Shown: piece by piece, positions 44,168 to 56,215 of the stretch
How the letters are laid out: each line of letters begins with the position of its first letter
How positions within the stretch are numbered: position 1 is the stretch's first letter
Source of the DNA: Adineta vaga
Lineage: Eukaryota > Rotifera
NCBI GenBank assembly: GCA_021613535.1
Contig: CP075493.1
Span: forward strand, 16,616,001 to 16,680,000
DNA length: 64,000 nucleotides
Direction: 5' to 3'
Notes under the pieces: model-generated
Database searches by the model: none
What the model saw: the letters and a program-made list of their open reading frames with translations, nothing else
Told to the model about the DNA's origin: nothing
Made by a program: the position numbers and the translations under genes

Positions 44168-44216
44168 AAGATAGATAGATAAAGAGAGATAGAGAGAAAG
44201 AGAAAGAGAAAGAGAA
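44168..44216. repeat. GATA/GAGAAA microsatellite
   Basis: AGATAGATAGATAAAGAGAG grading into AGAGAAAGAGAAAGAGAAAG. Confidence 0.8.
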
Positions 44217-44624
44217 CTACGATCCCTGAATGAATCAATCGAGGCCCGTACCGCTAACAGTTATCCTCCTGAATTATACTAGTAATCTATTAAATATCAT
44301 GATAATTGCGACTTGAAAGCTCAGATGACACCAGATTTCATCAAATTCCTGCATACAACCACTAAATAACACCTGGATTACATCCTATTTCGAAAAGATT
44401 ACAGTGGAATCACCTTGGATTACACCATATTCTTCAAATAAAGAACGTAACTAATCAATGCTTTCCACACGCATGATACTAATGAGTTAAGATTGCCGCC
44501 ATCTGTAACCTCATTCCTAGGTATTGATACAGGATTCCTCAGACAGTGTTGCTCTATATAGACAGAGAAGTAATTCTCCTTTCAGGCACCTGTAATGGGT
44601 ACTATGAATTACAAACCTCTGTAA

Positions 44625-44875
44625 TCGGTAGCATGGATTACAGATATCTGTAACTAGTAGTTTGGATTACAGTTATCTGTAATTAGTAGTTTGGACTACA
44701 GGTTGCTGTAATCTGTAGTAGGGATTACAGCAATCCGTAATCCGATTACCTGTAACTTGGATTACAGGTAGGGCCCTCAAATGATTGAGGTGCCACGTCT
44801 ATATATATACCTAGGGGTGTAATCCAGATTACTGTAGTCCAATTACCGTAATCCAAATCTGGTTCACTGGAATAC
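44625..44875. repeat. 29-bp degenerate tandem repeat, GGATTACAG/CTGTAAT
   Basis: About four consecutive units of the form GGATTACAGNNATCTGTAAT followed by TAGTAGTTT from 44633 onwards, each an imperfect palindrome. They are followed by further dispersed ATTACAG/GTAATCC words to about 44875. Confidence 0.7.
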
Positions 44876-45074
44876 GTAATCTGAATGTTAGATACTGCGC
44901 TGAGAATGATAAAAGGACTGTTGTATATGTATTAATATGAATGGAATTTAAATTACGACAGGTGGAAATATATACCGAGCTGATTGAATAATGTCTAGGC
45001 TAGATGGGAGTTGAGAGTTGGACAGCAAGGGATAGTATATTCATAAAGAATGTAGCTTATGTAGGAGATTCAGA

Positions 45075-46048
45075 GGGAAAAGTACGGAATCATGGACTCC
45101 TGGATCCCCAAGAATTCTATTGGATTCGAGTGATTCCATAAGATTCCAAATGCTTCTAAACACTTCCAAATGATTCCAATTGATCCTTTAGAATTTCTAA
45201 GAATTCGTTATAAGTTCATAAGTTTTTTGTTCGACATGTTGCTAAAATTACTAAAGGTGGTGATTCGCATCGCCTTCCAACTTTCATATGGATATGTTAT
45301 CTTTAATTTTTTCATACTAATCACTAGTAGTAATGAATACATGTGTCGATGACTCGTTATTTATTTCTTGAGTTATAGTCAAGGAGTAAAGAGCGAAATT
45401 CTGGATTTCTGGAATTCTGTGAAATCCGATGAAATCAAGAATTGTGGAATTTTATAATTTCCATGAATTTCGGAAAGCATCATGAAGAATTCATGTGAAT
45501 CCATGAACCACAATGCCGTTCTCTCTCGTTACTTTATTGCCAATCCTCATTCTATTACCAAATGTAATTTTAGTGTACTCAAAGAGAGTACACTACTAGA
45601 ATCACTCAGTGTGTTCGGCTGTCCGTTTCCACGATAACTTGCGAAGAGAAAGTCATATTGTATTTAAATTCTCTATACAGTTTAGTCTCATTAATATCTC
45701 GATCGAGTTCGAAGATGAGCCTCATTGAAGAAGCTATTTCTCAGTTATTGCAAAAATACTAATGTTTCTCTTTGATTTCCCTATGTTTTCTAATACACTT
45801 TTTCCAATGCACATAGCCCTCGAATAAAATCCGAAGTTTTCACATTCATTAGATAAATATTCAAATTCAAACATCGCTCGTTTTCATTTTAACGTTCCTA
45901 AACTACATTTTTTGTACTCGCGCGTTTACTGATGTTAAACTAATATATATCAAAAGAAATAATCTGTAAATTGAAGATTCTGTTTGATTCTATTTGATTT
46001 CAGCAGTCCATGAGATTTCAAAGAATTCCGGATTCCGTACTTTTTCCC
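45075..46048. mobile_element. Non-autonomous TIR element, 974 bp
   Basis: The left end GGGAAAAGTACGGAATC at 45075-45091 and the inverse GATTCCGTACTTTTTCCC at 46031-46048 differ by one base. Inside each end are further GATTCC/GGAATTC words (45090-45210 and 45400-45500). The core is AT-rich and non-coding. Target duplication not evident. Confidence 0.6.
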
Positions 46049-46869
46049 TTGGCTATTAAATGAGTAGTATGTAGGTTTTTTACAATTTGCATTAGAAAAA
46101 CGAAAACCAAGCTATATAAAAATTTACTATTTGATAATCTATATAGTTATCAATTATGTTTTCTGAAAGCAATGATCAATACACGATTTGATATAGTCAT
46201 GAAGTAGTTTTTACAAAAAAAGAGTTATCATAGAATCTTTGATTGTATCAAAATTTTATTAAATACACGATCACTGTTAGTTAGCAGAGGTAACTGATCA
46301 TATGAATTTCAATCGATCTTCTCCAATGAAAATTATTTTATGTTGGTCAAAAATTAATTGAAATGTTTAAAAACATTAAAATTTGATAAGAAGGATAAGA
46401 TAGCCTGAAAAATTCAAATTACTTACTGAAAACGTCAGAATTCCCAAAAATTGGAGATTCTATAAGATATACTAAAAACCTGTTGGTATCAATATTTAAT
46501 TATTAGTTTTATATCGATGATTTTGCCAAGATTCTTGATATTTTCTCATAATATCTAATATTTTTCAACTGATTTTAATCAGTCTTATAATTGTCTCGAA
46601 TTGTTATTCAGTCAATATCGATGTCTTTAGTGTAAATAATAAAAAATCTCGAATGTTTTCAATTGATTTTTCTTTCAGAAATCATTTTCTTGATTTTCTC
46701 TCTATGTGTTGATGAGCAGTAGTGTCATAAATTTAAAAAACAACTGATCATTACTCACGAACATTGTTTAGTATTGAAGCAATTATTTCCTCGATGTACA
46801 AATGACTATTTGTAAGCATCAACCTTTTCTGATTACTATATTGTTTGATATAATCAAAATCATGATGAT
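46049..46869. other. Intergenic, nothing recognised
   Basis: Strongly AT-rich, with no supported frame or repeat. Confidence 0.45.
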
Positions 46870-46969
46870 TATTAGGCCCGATTTGCTTCACAAATTGTAT
46901 TCAGACGATTGTAAAACGAGATTATTGGATAATATTTCTTTCTCAGAAGTATAATCGTTATACTGAATA

Positions 46970-47369
46970 AGGCACGAAACTTTCCGGTTGTTTCCGACAT
47001 ATATATATGACTGTTTCCTGTCGGATGTGTCTTTGCGGACAGTAATGGAATCCGATGAGTTCCGATAGCAGTAACTAAACGGATTTCGGGTGAAGTCCAG
47101 CATGGTGTAAAACTGTATATTCTGATAATTTTTGGACATTGGATCATTTTGGATTCGATCTGAAACAGTCGGATCCTGGAATTGGATGTGGTCGGGTCCG
47201 ATTATATAGATTTTGTCAGAAATTACTGAATCCGATGGACGGAAATCAAAGGAATATAGCGGATCACATCGGATTCCGGTGAGATCTATCCGACCGAATC
47301 CGATCATCCGTATTACAACGTATTTGAAGGGTGTCCGACAGGATCCGATGGACACGTTTCGACCTGGGT
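46970..47369. repeat. CCGGAA/TCCGAT-rich repeat, copy 3
   Basis: Rich in GGATTCCGAT-type words and ending GTTTCGACCTGGG, like the element at 11153-11429. A 208-codon minus-strand frame spans it but reads like repeat-derived sequence (RIQNDPMSKN, IDLTGIRCDPL). Confidence 0.45.
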
Positions 47370-49381
47370 GAATCTGTATGAACAGTAGCTGTACAGTGCT
47401 TAGTTTTACAAATTCAATATAACTTTGATGATGTTTGTTTATCAAACTTGTAGATAAAGCCATTTTCAACCAATTGTCGATAATCTTTGTTGGAATTAAT
47501 AAAGGATATACCATTAGCGTTGCGAACCATTATTACAGATGAACAAGTAGACGAATAAATGGATGAAGAATCAAATGAAGAATATGATTGCAATGCCTAA
47601 AAACAGGCATTTATATATGACCGTCGAACAAAGCAGACGATTGTATTCTTTGTTACTTCGTATTCTGCCCTGGTTTGTTTATATTCTTGCTTTGTTCGAT
47701 ATTCTAGAATGTTCGTTCAGCTGCAGAAGATCTTATTGGAAGTAGCTATGAACTAATCGAAAAAGTCAGTCTGATTCGGTTCGAAACACAACGCAATGTG
47801 TATCAAAAGAAGTCATTTGATTGCGACATCTTCGAATTTTGGATATTTCACTCGATCGATACTTTCTATTCGATCAAAGTTTCTTCGATATTAGTTTTTC
47901 GATCTTTTTTCTTCGATGTTTTTTTTCGACGTTTTTTTCTTTCGGTCTTTTTTCGTTCGATGTTTTCACATCCATTCAAACACGCAAGCAAACACGCGAT
48001 TATATCAAACACAAGAATAACTATGCTCTCATCGCAAATATGTTGTAAAGAGCAAATAAAAAGAAAAAGAACACCATATACGTATATAAACGCGCATAAA
48101 TTGTATTCGCACCACATTTAACTCAGGTTATCTTCGTTAGATTTTTTTTATAGAAGTTGACTTTTATTTGAGTTTATATGAGATCATAGCTCGAAACTTA
48201 CTGCACCACTCAAGCTTTAATTCCATTCATATCAATTTATTATTCAATATTGCATACTTTCCAACGTTTTCTACTTGGGGACTACGTATACAAAGCTGGG
48301 TCAAACTAGAAATTAAGTCTTTTTTATGGTAATCGACAGAAAGCATCGAATGCAACGCAAAAAAAAACAACGAGAATTATCATTTAGCGACTATTTTTAG
48401 CCGATCTATAGCTGATACCAGTATCATGTAATTAACTGAGAAATTTCCAACTCTGAGGATAGCGGAACAGAGAATTTTTCTTTTTCGTTGAATATTTTTT
48501 CGATCCTGAGTGTCATCATATCCTCCGTTTAGATACGAATGACAAGAAGTGAAGTAGTATGGCAAGAAACAGAATATGTAAACTACGGCTTGTATGGCGA
48601 CACCAGCTTACTTTAGGACATACGAGTGTCTTATTGTCTCTTAGAAATAAACCAGTCCTTTACGCATCGGAAGATCTGCAGGTTTCTTCGCTTTTGGGGA
48701 TGCTCTCAATGCTTCTAAAGTTTCGCAACTTCAGAAAGTTTGCAGAGTCCACGGCTATTTTATAGTTGATATTCATGCAAAATTCGCATAAAGTTAACGA
48801 TTTAACTAAAAAACATGTTACCTTTTTATACATTTTCTCATGGATATTTTGGTTTAGCTTTTGAAGAGTTCAAAATTCAGAATATCTTTCCTAACTGGAA
48901 AATCGATACTTGATTTTTAAACTTTCTTGAATATAGTGTTTTCATAATATTTATTGAGTGTTGGATTCATATGGTCGTTCCTAAGATATTCTCTTCTATT
49001 GTCAATCATTCATTTTCTGTTTTACAGTGCATATGAAAGAACTTAGTATTTCTTTCAGTTCTGAGCGAATCCAGGAATGTTGACATTAAAAACAGAAAGA
49101 AATATACATACGAAACACGCACAAAGTCTCATTGGAAGTGAAGCAAATATCGGACATCTCGGTGATCACACGAGGAAAGGGCGAGTAGCACATTCTGATT
49201 TTCTAAAGTAGATTCTCAGACAAAATAAGTGAACACGTAGTAAGAATTATAATATGAACTAAAATACAAATAGTTTTTAGGATGTTTATAAAAATTATGT
49301 TAGGAAATCCAATAAATCTTATCTGAAGTTTTTTATAGATTTGTACGAATTATTTTCTAATTCATTGACGTCATAGATTCA
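47370..49381. other. Gene-poor, nothing firmly recognised
   Basis: Around 47705-47870 a plus-strand reading (RSAAEDLIGSSYELIEKVSL) is faintly protein-like. At 47880-47960 the sequence is TTTCGATG/TTTTTCGA-rich. No gene can be supported. The last few hundred bases presumably hold the promoter of the ART-TPR gene. Confidence 0.4.
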
Positions 49382-51961
49382 ATGGATACTATAGACAGAC
49401 CAAATCTCGAAGATTTTACAATTATATGGCTTAGTGATAGTGCAAATTCAAATAACGTACAAAATGAACTTCGTGAAATAATCAATTATGTTAAAATATT
49501 TCATAATGTCGATCAATGCATTGAATATGTTTCAAAAGCAGTAGATGACAATATATTTATTGTTCTGTCTGTAAGTACACAATCTATCCTTGAAACAATA
49601 CATGATTTAAAACAAATTGAATTAATTTATATCTTTCCTGCTGAGACTATAAATAACTCTGAATATGAGAAATGGTCAAAAGTTGTTGGTATTTTTATTA
49701 ATAAAGAGACATTACTTCGAAAGTTAACCAAGGATATTGAATTACGTATGAAAAATTCTCTCATTTCAATAAGCATATTTAGCATCAACTCAACAATCGA
49801 AGAAAAGTCAACGCGTGAAAAATATGAAGCATCATTTCTGTGGTTTCAATTAGTATTGGAAGTCTTGCTTCATTTACCTCAAAATAATCGAGGTATGAGT
49901 GAAATGTTAAATGAATGTCGCCTACAATATGCAAATAATCAAAGTCAAATTGACAGTATTAATGATTTCGAAGCCAATTATAAAGCAGATAAAGCAATTT
50001 GGTGGTACACACGAGATTCATTTGTTTATAGAATAATAAATCGAGCACTTCGTACGCAAAATATTGATATAATTTTTAAATTTCGGTATTTCATTACAGA
50101 TCTGTATACACATTTATTAGAGTTACATAAAGAGTTTTTAGAATCGTTGCCACCCATAGAAAGCGATAATGATAAAGTGTATCTGGATGTTTATCGCGGA
50201 CAAGCTATTTCACCGGATGAACTAAACAATATAAGTAAAAGTATTGGAAAGTTAATTTCAATGAATACATTTCTATCGACAACAATGAATAAAGGTCTTG
50301 GCATGGTTTTTGCTGGTGTTGATCGTCCAATAAATGATCCGAAACGTTCAGTTTTATTTCATATGACAGTTGATACGAGTATACATACATTTCCATTTTA
50401 TATCATTCCAAATAGTGCAGAAGATGAAGTATTATTTTCAATGGGAATAATATTTAAGATTGATTCAATTGAACAAAATGGCAATATGTACATTGTCAAA
50501 TTAACGTTAAATAATGATGAAAACAAAGATATTGAACAATTTATTGAGTTTTTAAGGAAAGAAATCAATCACTCAGATACAACACTCGCAACACTGGGAA
50601 ATTTTCTCGTTTATTCAAATGAGTATGATAAAGCTGAGACATATTATCAAATATTATTAAATGAACTTCCATTAGATCATGAAGATATACCAACAATATA
50701 TAACAATATTGGTTTAGTTTATGATTTGAAAGGAAACCATACACATGCATTACAATATTATAATAAAAGTCTTGCTTTTCTAGACAACGTGACACAAGAT
50801 AAACAATCATCACTTGCATTACACTACAATAACCTTGCAGCAACTTATTTTGCTAAAAAGGATTACGATACAGCGATATTATACTATAATATGACTCTCA
50901 AAGTTCAAACAAATCTGGCTGATTTAGCTACTACATACAACAATTTAGGAACACTTTCACGTGAAATTGGTGATTTTGATTCAGCATTGAAAAGTTTTAC
51001 AGTGTCACTTGAAATGAGTTTAAAATGCCTTCCAATTTATCATCCAGACTTAGCAGCAACCTACGGTAATATTGCTACTGTTCAACTTCAAATGGAGAAT
51101 TATGAAGAAGCATTAATAAATTACAAAAAAGCGCTTGATATTGCTCTAATAAGCATAGCAAACGATAATTCATGCATTGCACTACTTCACAAGAATATTG
51201 CTTTAATTTATTACATTCAAAAGAATTATGATGAAGCATTAAATTACTTCCAGGAAGCTCTTAAGCTTGAACTTTCACATGAGTTTTTATCCCTCTCAGC
51301 TATTCATAGTGATATTGCGGAGATCTATCATAAAAAACATGAATACGATCTTGCACTACAAAGTTATAATGAATGTTTGAATATTCAACTAAATCATCTT
51401 CCCCCTCACCTCGAAGATCAAGCCACAACGTACAGAAATATTGCTTTAGTTTACAAATCAAAAAATGATCTAACACAAATTATAACTTATTACAATAAAT
51501 GTCTGGATATTTATAAAATGATACTTCCTTCTAATCATCCAGATTTATCATCTTTATATCATGATTTAGCAATGACTTATCACGAAGTCCGAAATTATGA
51601 AGCAGCAATCGTAGCTCTTAAGCATGAACAAGAATCTTTACCGCTCGGTGATTCACATATTCCGATGACATATGAAAATCTTGCAATCAATTATGATGAA
51701 ATAAGTAAAGATTATTATTTGAATGGAAATTATCAACAGGCAATAGATACATTAAAAAAAAGCCTACATATTCAATTACAACAAACACCTAATGATGATG
51801 AGTTAATTTTGTTAATAAGCAATGATATTGAATCAATTACAGCAGAAATGAAAAAAGACAGAACTAAACGTAGAACAGTATGGTCCTGTTTCTCTCTTCC
51901 TTTGTCCTGCTGCTCACCACGACGGACTAAAACAGTAAGACGAAACAGGAAACAAAAATAA
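49382..51961 (+). CDS. R-S-E ADP-ribosyltransferase with kinesin-light-chain-like TPRs, 859 aa
   Basis: Single-exon gene. Residues 1-130 form an alpha/beta region (FTIIWLSDSANSNN, NVDQCIEYV) typical of the bdelloid family; about 150-230 is a helical linker with AIWWYTRDSFVYR. The ADP-ribosyltransferase core has VYRGQAISPDEL (Arg), ISMNTFLSTTMNK (STT) and AEDEVLFSMGIIFKI (ExE). From about residue 400 to 815 follow about ten 42-residue TPRs (YNNIGLVYDLKGNHTHALQY, YNNLGTLSREIGDFDSAL). The tail is basic and Cys-rich (SCFSLPLSCCSPRRTKTVRR). Such enzymes transfer ADP-ribose from NAD to protein side chains, with the TPRs presumably choosing the target; the substrate is unknown. Codons are strongly AT-biased, unlike the paralogue at 59614. 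The start at 49382 places IWL as in the paralogue. Confidence 0.85.
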   Translation: MDTIDRPNLEDFTIIWLSDSANSNNVQNELREIINYVKIFHNVDQCIEYVSKAVDDNIFIVLSVSTQSILETIHDLKQIELIYIFPAETINNSEYEKWSKVVGIFINKETLLRKLTKDIELRMKNSLISISIFSINSTIEEKSTREKYEASFLWFQLVLEVLLHLPQNNRGMSEMLNECRLQYANNQSQIDSINDFEANYKADKAIWWYTRDSFVYRIINRALRTQNIDIIFKFRYFITDLYTHLLELHKEFLESLPPIESDNDKVYLDVYRGQAISPDELNNISKSIGKLISMNTFLSTTMNKGLGMVFAGVDRPINDPKRSVLFHMTVDTSIHTFPFYIIPNSAEDEVLFSMGIIFKIDSIEQNGNMYIVKLTLNNDENKDIEQFIEFLRKEINHSDTTLATLGNFLVYSNEYDKAETYYQILLNELPLDHEDIPTIYNNIGLVYDLKGNHTHALQYYNKSLAFLDNVTQDKQSSLALHYNNLAATYFAKKDYDTAILYYNMTLKVQTNLADLATTYNNLGTLSREIGDFDSALKSFTVSLEMSLKCLPIYHPDLAATYGNIATVQLQMENYEEALINYKKALDIALISIANDNSCIALLHKNIALIYYIQKNYDEALNYFQEALKLELSHEFLSLSAIHSDIAEIYHKKHEYDLALQSYNECLNIQLNHLPPHLEDQATTYRNIALVYKSKNDLTQIITYYNKCLDIYKMILPSNHPDLSSLYHDLAMTYHEVRNYEAAIVALKHEQESLPLGDSHIPMTYENLAINYDEISKDYYLNGNYQQAIDTLKKSLHIQLQQTPNDDELILLISNDIESITAEMKKDRTKRRTVWSCFSLPLSCCSPRRTKTVRRNRKQK

Positions 51962-52091
51962 AAGCTTTCCTATGATCATCTTAAGAGACGGTCCATGAGA
52001 TAATCGAGCATTACGTATAGAGGCTATACTCTCGAAATTTTTTACCCCCCCCCTCCCTTTTTTATGATCTTAAATGCAAGAGCATCACTCA

Positions 52092-52271
52092 AAGGGTGTG
52101 GTGTGGGTGTGGGTGAGGGTGAGGGTGTGAGTGTGGGTGGGTGGCTGGGTATGTGTGTGAGGGTGTGGGTGTGGGTGATAGACAGATGTATTACTCACAC
52201 CCTCACCCACCCACACCCACACCCACCCACACCCACACCCACACCCACCCACACCCACACCCACACCCTCT
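52092..52271. repeat. Long telomere-like hairpin, copy 12
   Basis: About 100 bp of G-strand repeats (GGGTGTGGGTGTGGGTGAGG and variants), the short spacer GATAGACAGATGTATTACT, then about 75 bp of C-strand (CACCCACACCCACACCCA). The longest copy in the window, 131 bp after the stop codon of the ART-TPR gene. A C-run precedes it at about 52043. Confidence 0.9.
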
Positions 52272-52815
52272 ACTTCTTATACATACGTCAACGTAGAAAA
52301 TACTATAGTCGGGACTGTCAACAATTAAAAAGTACAGTGTGACATATACTGAACGCAGATGCAACGTTTTAAACGTCGATATTTCTAAATCAACATCAAA
52401 CACTGTCACTACTTTATTAATTCATATAACAACATAACATTATTTATTTATAAATCAAACGATTTGCTTTGAGATGGTACATGAGATTGCAATTGTTCAA
52501 GGATGAAGATACAGTAGAGATTATAAGAGAATCAACAACGGAGAATGGCGTAAAATTGCGATTGACATAATCCTATGATCATAATTCACACGCTCAAATC
52601 ATGCGTGTGTAGTGTGCTTAAAATGCAACATATTTATCACCATTTATCTTTTCATTTAATAAGTGAAAAGAAAAAGCACTCATTATAAGCAGAAGAGTAT
52701 AAGAAGCAGATGAATTGATTTCTAAACATCTTTTTCTTCAGTTATGGTTGAAAGTGATCATTTAGTTAAAGTAGAAGGTATAGCATTGACATAAACAAAT
52801 CGTTGAATAATTGAT
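52272..52815. other. Intergenic, nothing recognised
   Basis: AT-rich region between the hairpin and the 3' exon of the split NHL gene. Confidence 0.4.
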
Positions 52816-55750
52816 TTACGTCTTTTTGTTTGTTTTCTTTCGTCGCATTTGTTCAATTTCTTGTTGCTTTGGATCAATACGAAAACAATATTTCAGAATA
52901 TCCATTGTAATCACAAACAATGCCACAGGCTATTTCCATGGTACTTGTGACACGAAATACACAACATTCACCAAAACGTTTGAAACTTTCAGGGCTCGTG
53001 TAATAGTCACTTCTAAGACTTTTTTGCTCTTGGACAAAAGTTATACGATGTCTTGTTCAAGAGTTGTAGCCCAAACACCAAACACCCTCCGGAACGATTT
53101 TTTAAAGTATCTAATTCTTTATAACACTGCTAGTTTTGCACTACTTTGTGCTATAGAGATTCTGATGATAGATTTGGATTCCTCATCATCAGGGCTACCA
53201 GAATCACTATTTTGAGAAAAATTTTGGACTCATCTCTGAACGACGGAGCTCTGGAAACCCCTTTCAACAGCCGAGTATTCCAGGCTCAAAAACTCCATAA
53301 ATAGAGAACTCTGAATTTCGCGAAGTATCTCATTTGATAGAGAATCAAAAGATCTATCGAACCATATGTGCGCCGTCGGGCGGGAGTAAGATTTCACCGA
53401 GATAGGGTCTCCATAAAACTGATATGGGTTTTTGAAAAATCATAAACTCTTTTTTGTCAAATTGAACCAAAAATATCAGAAAAAACTTTATTATATGGAT
53501 CATGGCGTAGTGGTACATAGAAGATCGCTTAGATCCATCAAGATTCTACAAAGGTCTCTGGAGAACTATCTCAGATCTATACTATTTTCCATTGATACAT
53601 GTATTAATAGATCAGTACTGCAATGTTAATACTTTAATTATAAGAAAAGCGTGGTTCTGCAAGTACGAGAAGAAAAAGAAACCGCGGAAGAACTTGTTGA
53701 AGTGCGAATGTTTCTGAGTCTGAGCTACTGAATAATGGAACACATACTTGAAGAAACAAACCAAACCACACACAGAATCGAACAAAAAAAGAGTAGGAGA
53801 TAAAATAACATAGAACAAGGGAAGGCCAGTTAGACGAAAAGGCACAGTTTTAAAGGCATGATCAAGTAATCTTCTGCTACCCTTTCGCATCATTTTCAAA
53901 TTCTTACGTGGTTTCAATAAAGTTAGCACCAAGGTAATTCTCCAGAGACCTTTGTAGAATCTTGATGGATCTAAGCGATCTTCTACGTACCACTACGCCA
54001 TGATCCATATAATAAAGTTTTTTCTGATATTTTTGGTTCAATTTGACAAAAAAGAGTTTATGATTTTTCAAAAACCCATATCAGTTTTATGGAGACCCTA
54101 TCTCGGTGAAATCTTACTCCCGCCCGACGGCGCACATATGGTTCGATAGATCTTTTGATTCTCTATCAAATGAGATACTTCGCGAAGTTCAGAGTTCTCT
54201 ATTTATGGAGTTTTTGAGCCTGGAATACTCGGCTGTTGAAAGGGGTTTCCAGAGCTCCGTCGTTCAGAGATGAGTCCAAAATTTTTCTCAAAATAGTGAT
54301 TCTGGTAGCCCTGATGATGAGGAATCCAAATCTATCATCAGAATCTCTATAGCACAAAGTAGTGCAAAACTAGCAGTGTTATAAAGAATTAGATACTTTA
54401 AAAAATCGTTCCGGAGGGTGTTTGGTGTTTGGGCTACAACTCTTGAACAAGACATCGTATAACTTTTGTCCAAGAGCAAAAAAGTCTTAGAAGTGACTAT
54501 TACACGAGCCCTGAAAGTATCAAACGATTTGGTGAATGTTGTGTTTTTTTGTCACAAGTACCATGGAAATAGCCCACAATTATCATTGCTAAAATTACAA
54601 CAAAAGCAAATGATTTTGCGACAATTCAATAAATAATAATTCTTGGAACAACATGTTGACATTCCTGTTATACTACAATGACCTAGACATGGAAAATGTT
54701 CTCATTTGTAAACTGCGAAAAGAAATTTTATCCTGATTTAGACAAGTTTTTTTTTTTTTACAAAGACGTCGATCGAATTGACAATTTTTACCGAAGAAAT
54801 CCAATGGACATGAACAGTTATCATCTTGATTATTATTTAGATTGTTCCAAGTACCAATAACTGTTGAATTTTTACATGGAGATACAACAAAGAATAACGA
54901 GTTTGAATGACCTAATAAACAACAAATTAATTTTTCTAAAAATGAAAGAAAGAGAAAATTTGTCAAGTTATATACTTGGATGTTTAGTCAAAAGTGAAAA
55001 ATTTTTTCTCTGTTGTTGTATATTGCACAGTTGTTGAAGTTTCTGTTTCAAAATGAAAATCATGTTTATGCGCAGTCGTTACTAAAATAGAAAAATGATC
55101 ATCACAAAGAATAGCAAATTCGCTTCAGAAACTTCACTTTATTCCAAGACTTACCACATGAACGATTTGTCAGATGAAACTTCTGAATACAATGATTAAA
55201 TTCATCCGCTACATACAAATTACCAACACTATCAAAACGAAATGAATACACTTTGTGAAGTTCATTCGATCCCGATCCCACTTTTCCACTGCAACCAACA
55301 ATACAAACAAACTCATTATTTTTTACTCGAATTATACGATGATTCATATTGTCTGCAATGTATACAAAATCATTGCCATCAAGTATTACATCTGTTGGCA
55401 AACTTAAAAACAAGTTCCTTGGAGTATTCTTTCCTGCCACTGTAATTCCATTCAATTCTTCTGGCCGAAATAGTTAAATTCTTCCAGTATTAGCATCAGC
55501 CACATACAAATTAAAGCTAATATTCAATTATCGTTGTGGCTTGATATTTCGTGTAGACCAAATGAGAATTGCGATTATTAGAATAATCAGATACATAGAT
55601 TGTATCATTTGAATTAATCAAAATACGATAAGGCTTTCGATATATTAAACTGTTGCTGACAAAAGTAGTTGCATACTGATTCCATGTTGTGCATGCAGAA
55701 AGTTTTGGTTGATTGTATGGAACTATAGAGAAAAGATAAGCAAATTTCAA
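52816..55750 (-). pseudogene. NHL/EGF-type membrane protein, split by a foldback element
   Basis: Minus-strand pieces read in order: a start region with YNQPKLSACTTWNQYATTF (55720-55640); NHL blades (TIYVSDYSNNRNSHLVY, YVADANTGRI then a stop, FVYIADNMNHRIIRV, LYVADEFNHCIQKFHLTNRS); and an EGF-like piece CSCPLDFFGKNCQF (about 54790). Then comes a transmembrane helix interrupted after AFVVILAMIIV (54585) and resuming at ALFVITMDILKYCF (52925). A basic tail QQEIEQMRRKKTNKKT runs to the stop at 52816. Lesions are TAA after NTGRI (probably a former Gln), a frame change near 55510, and the 1.65-kb insertion. The family in bdelloids is a cell-surface beta-propeller anchored by one helix. No longer functional. 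Confidence 0.65.
52928..54574. mobile_element. Foldback element with 638-bp inverted arms and CACA target duplication
   Basis: The arms 52928-53565 and 53938-54574 are almost identical in inverted orientation and start GGCTATTTCCATGG. The spacer is 53566-53937. CACA flanks it on both sides (ends at 52927 and begins at 54575), and deleting the element plus one CACA restores an open transmembrane helix in the NHL gene. Frames in the arms (53030-53215 and the mirror at 54288-54479) are duplicates of one another and not recognisable as proteins. Confidence 0.8.
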
Positions 55751-56009
55751 AAATGATTAGAAAATTTTTCACGATATTACTGCAAACAGTGTTTATGTAC
55801 TTCGTGCAAAAAATTTATCCTATAAATATTCACACAAAAAAGCTATTTAAAATTAAATTTTTAGAATGACTCAAATATGATCTGTTGCATTGACTGTCAA
55901 TTAGAAAAGAAGAAATTTATTCAGATTCGATATTAACTGGCACAAATCTTTCTCATCAAGTTGAAAAGTGTCCAAGATGCTCCTGAAAAGAACGACAGAA
56001 GAATGAAAT
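55751..56009. other. Spacer between NHL pseudogene parts
   Basis: AT-rich, nothing recognised. Confidence 0.3.
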
Positions 56010-56205
56010 ACTCACTAGGATGGTTAAGAAGACGTTGAAACTTTTGTACTCGATGACTTGACCAGTCACTAACATACAGTGATCTGATGCTATCAAATGC
56101 TGATGAGTGGAGGCTATTCAGTTGATTTCTTGCCCTTCCAGTCGTTCTTGTACAACCAGCAATGCAAACTGTATAGCTTTAACAGCAGCTTTGAATTTCA
56201 TCCAT
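56010..56205 (-). pseudogene. Fragment of another NHL-repeat gene
   Basis: The minus strand reads VCIAGCTRTTGRARNQLNS and SLYVSDWSSHRVQKFQRL, one complete NHL blade with the typical LYVSDWxxHRVQKF core. It is separated from the gene above by 260 bp and breaks off 7 bp from the TTAA site of the piggyBac element. No continuation was seen on the other side of that element. Confidence 0.55.
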
Positions 56206-56215
56206 GTTGATTTAA

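Noticed and set aside
46888-47514. 208-codon minus-strand frame
   Set aside because: It lies across the TCCGAT-rich repeat, has no domain or motif, and overlaps a second open frame.
47563-48121. Several overlapping frames around the TTTTTCGA-rich block
   Set aside because: Open on both strands because of low complexity; no motif was found, although 47705-47870 is mildly protein-like.
52064-52409. Frames with VGVGEGEG, HTHTHT and WVWVWV residues
   Set aside because: Translation of the telomere-like hairpin only.
53030-54479. Matching frames (SYTMSCSRVVAQTPNTLRND) on both strands as a gene pair
   Set aside because: They are the two arms of the inverted repeat; the sequence has no recognisable protein features and depends on one frame in each arm.
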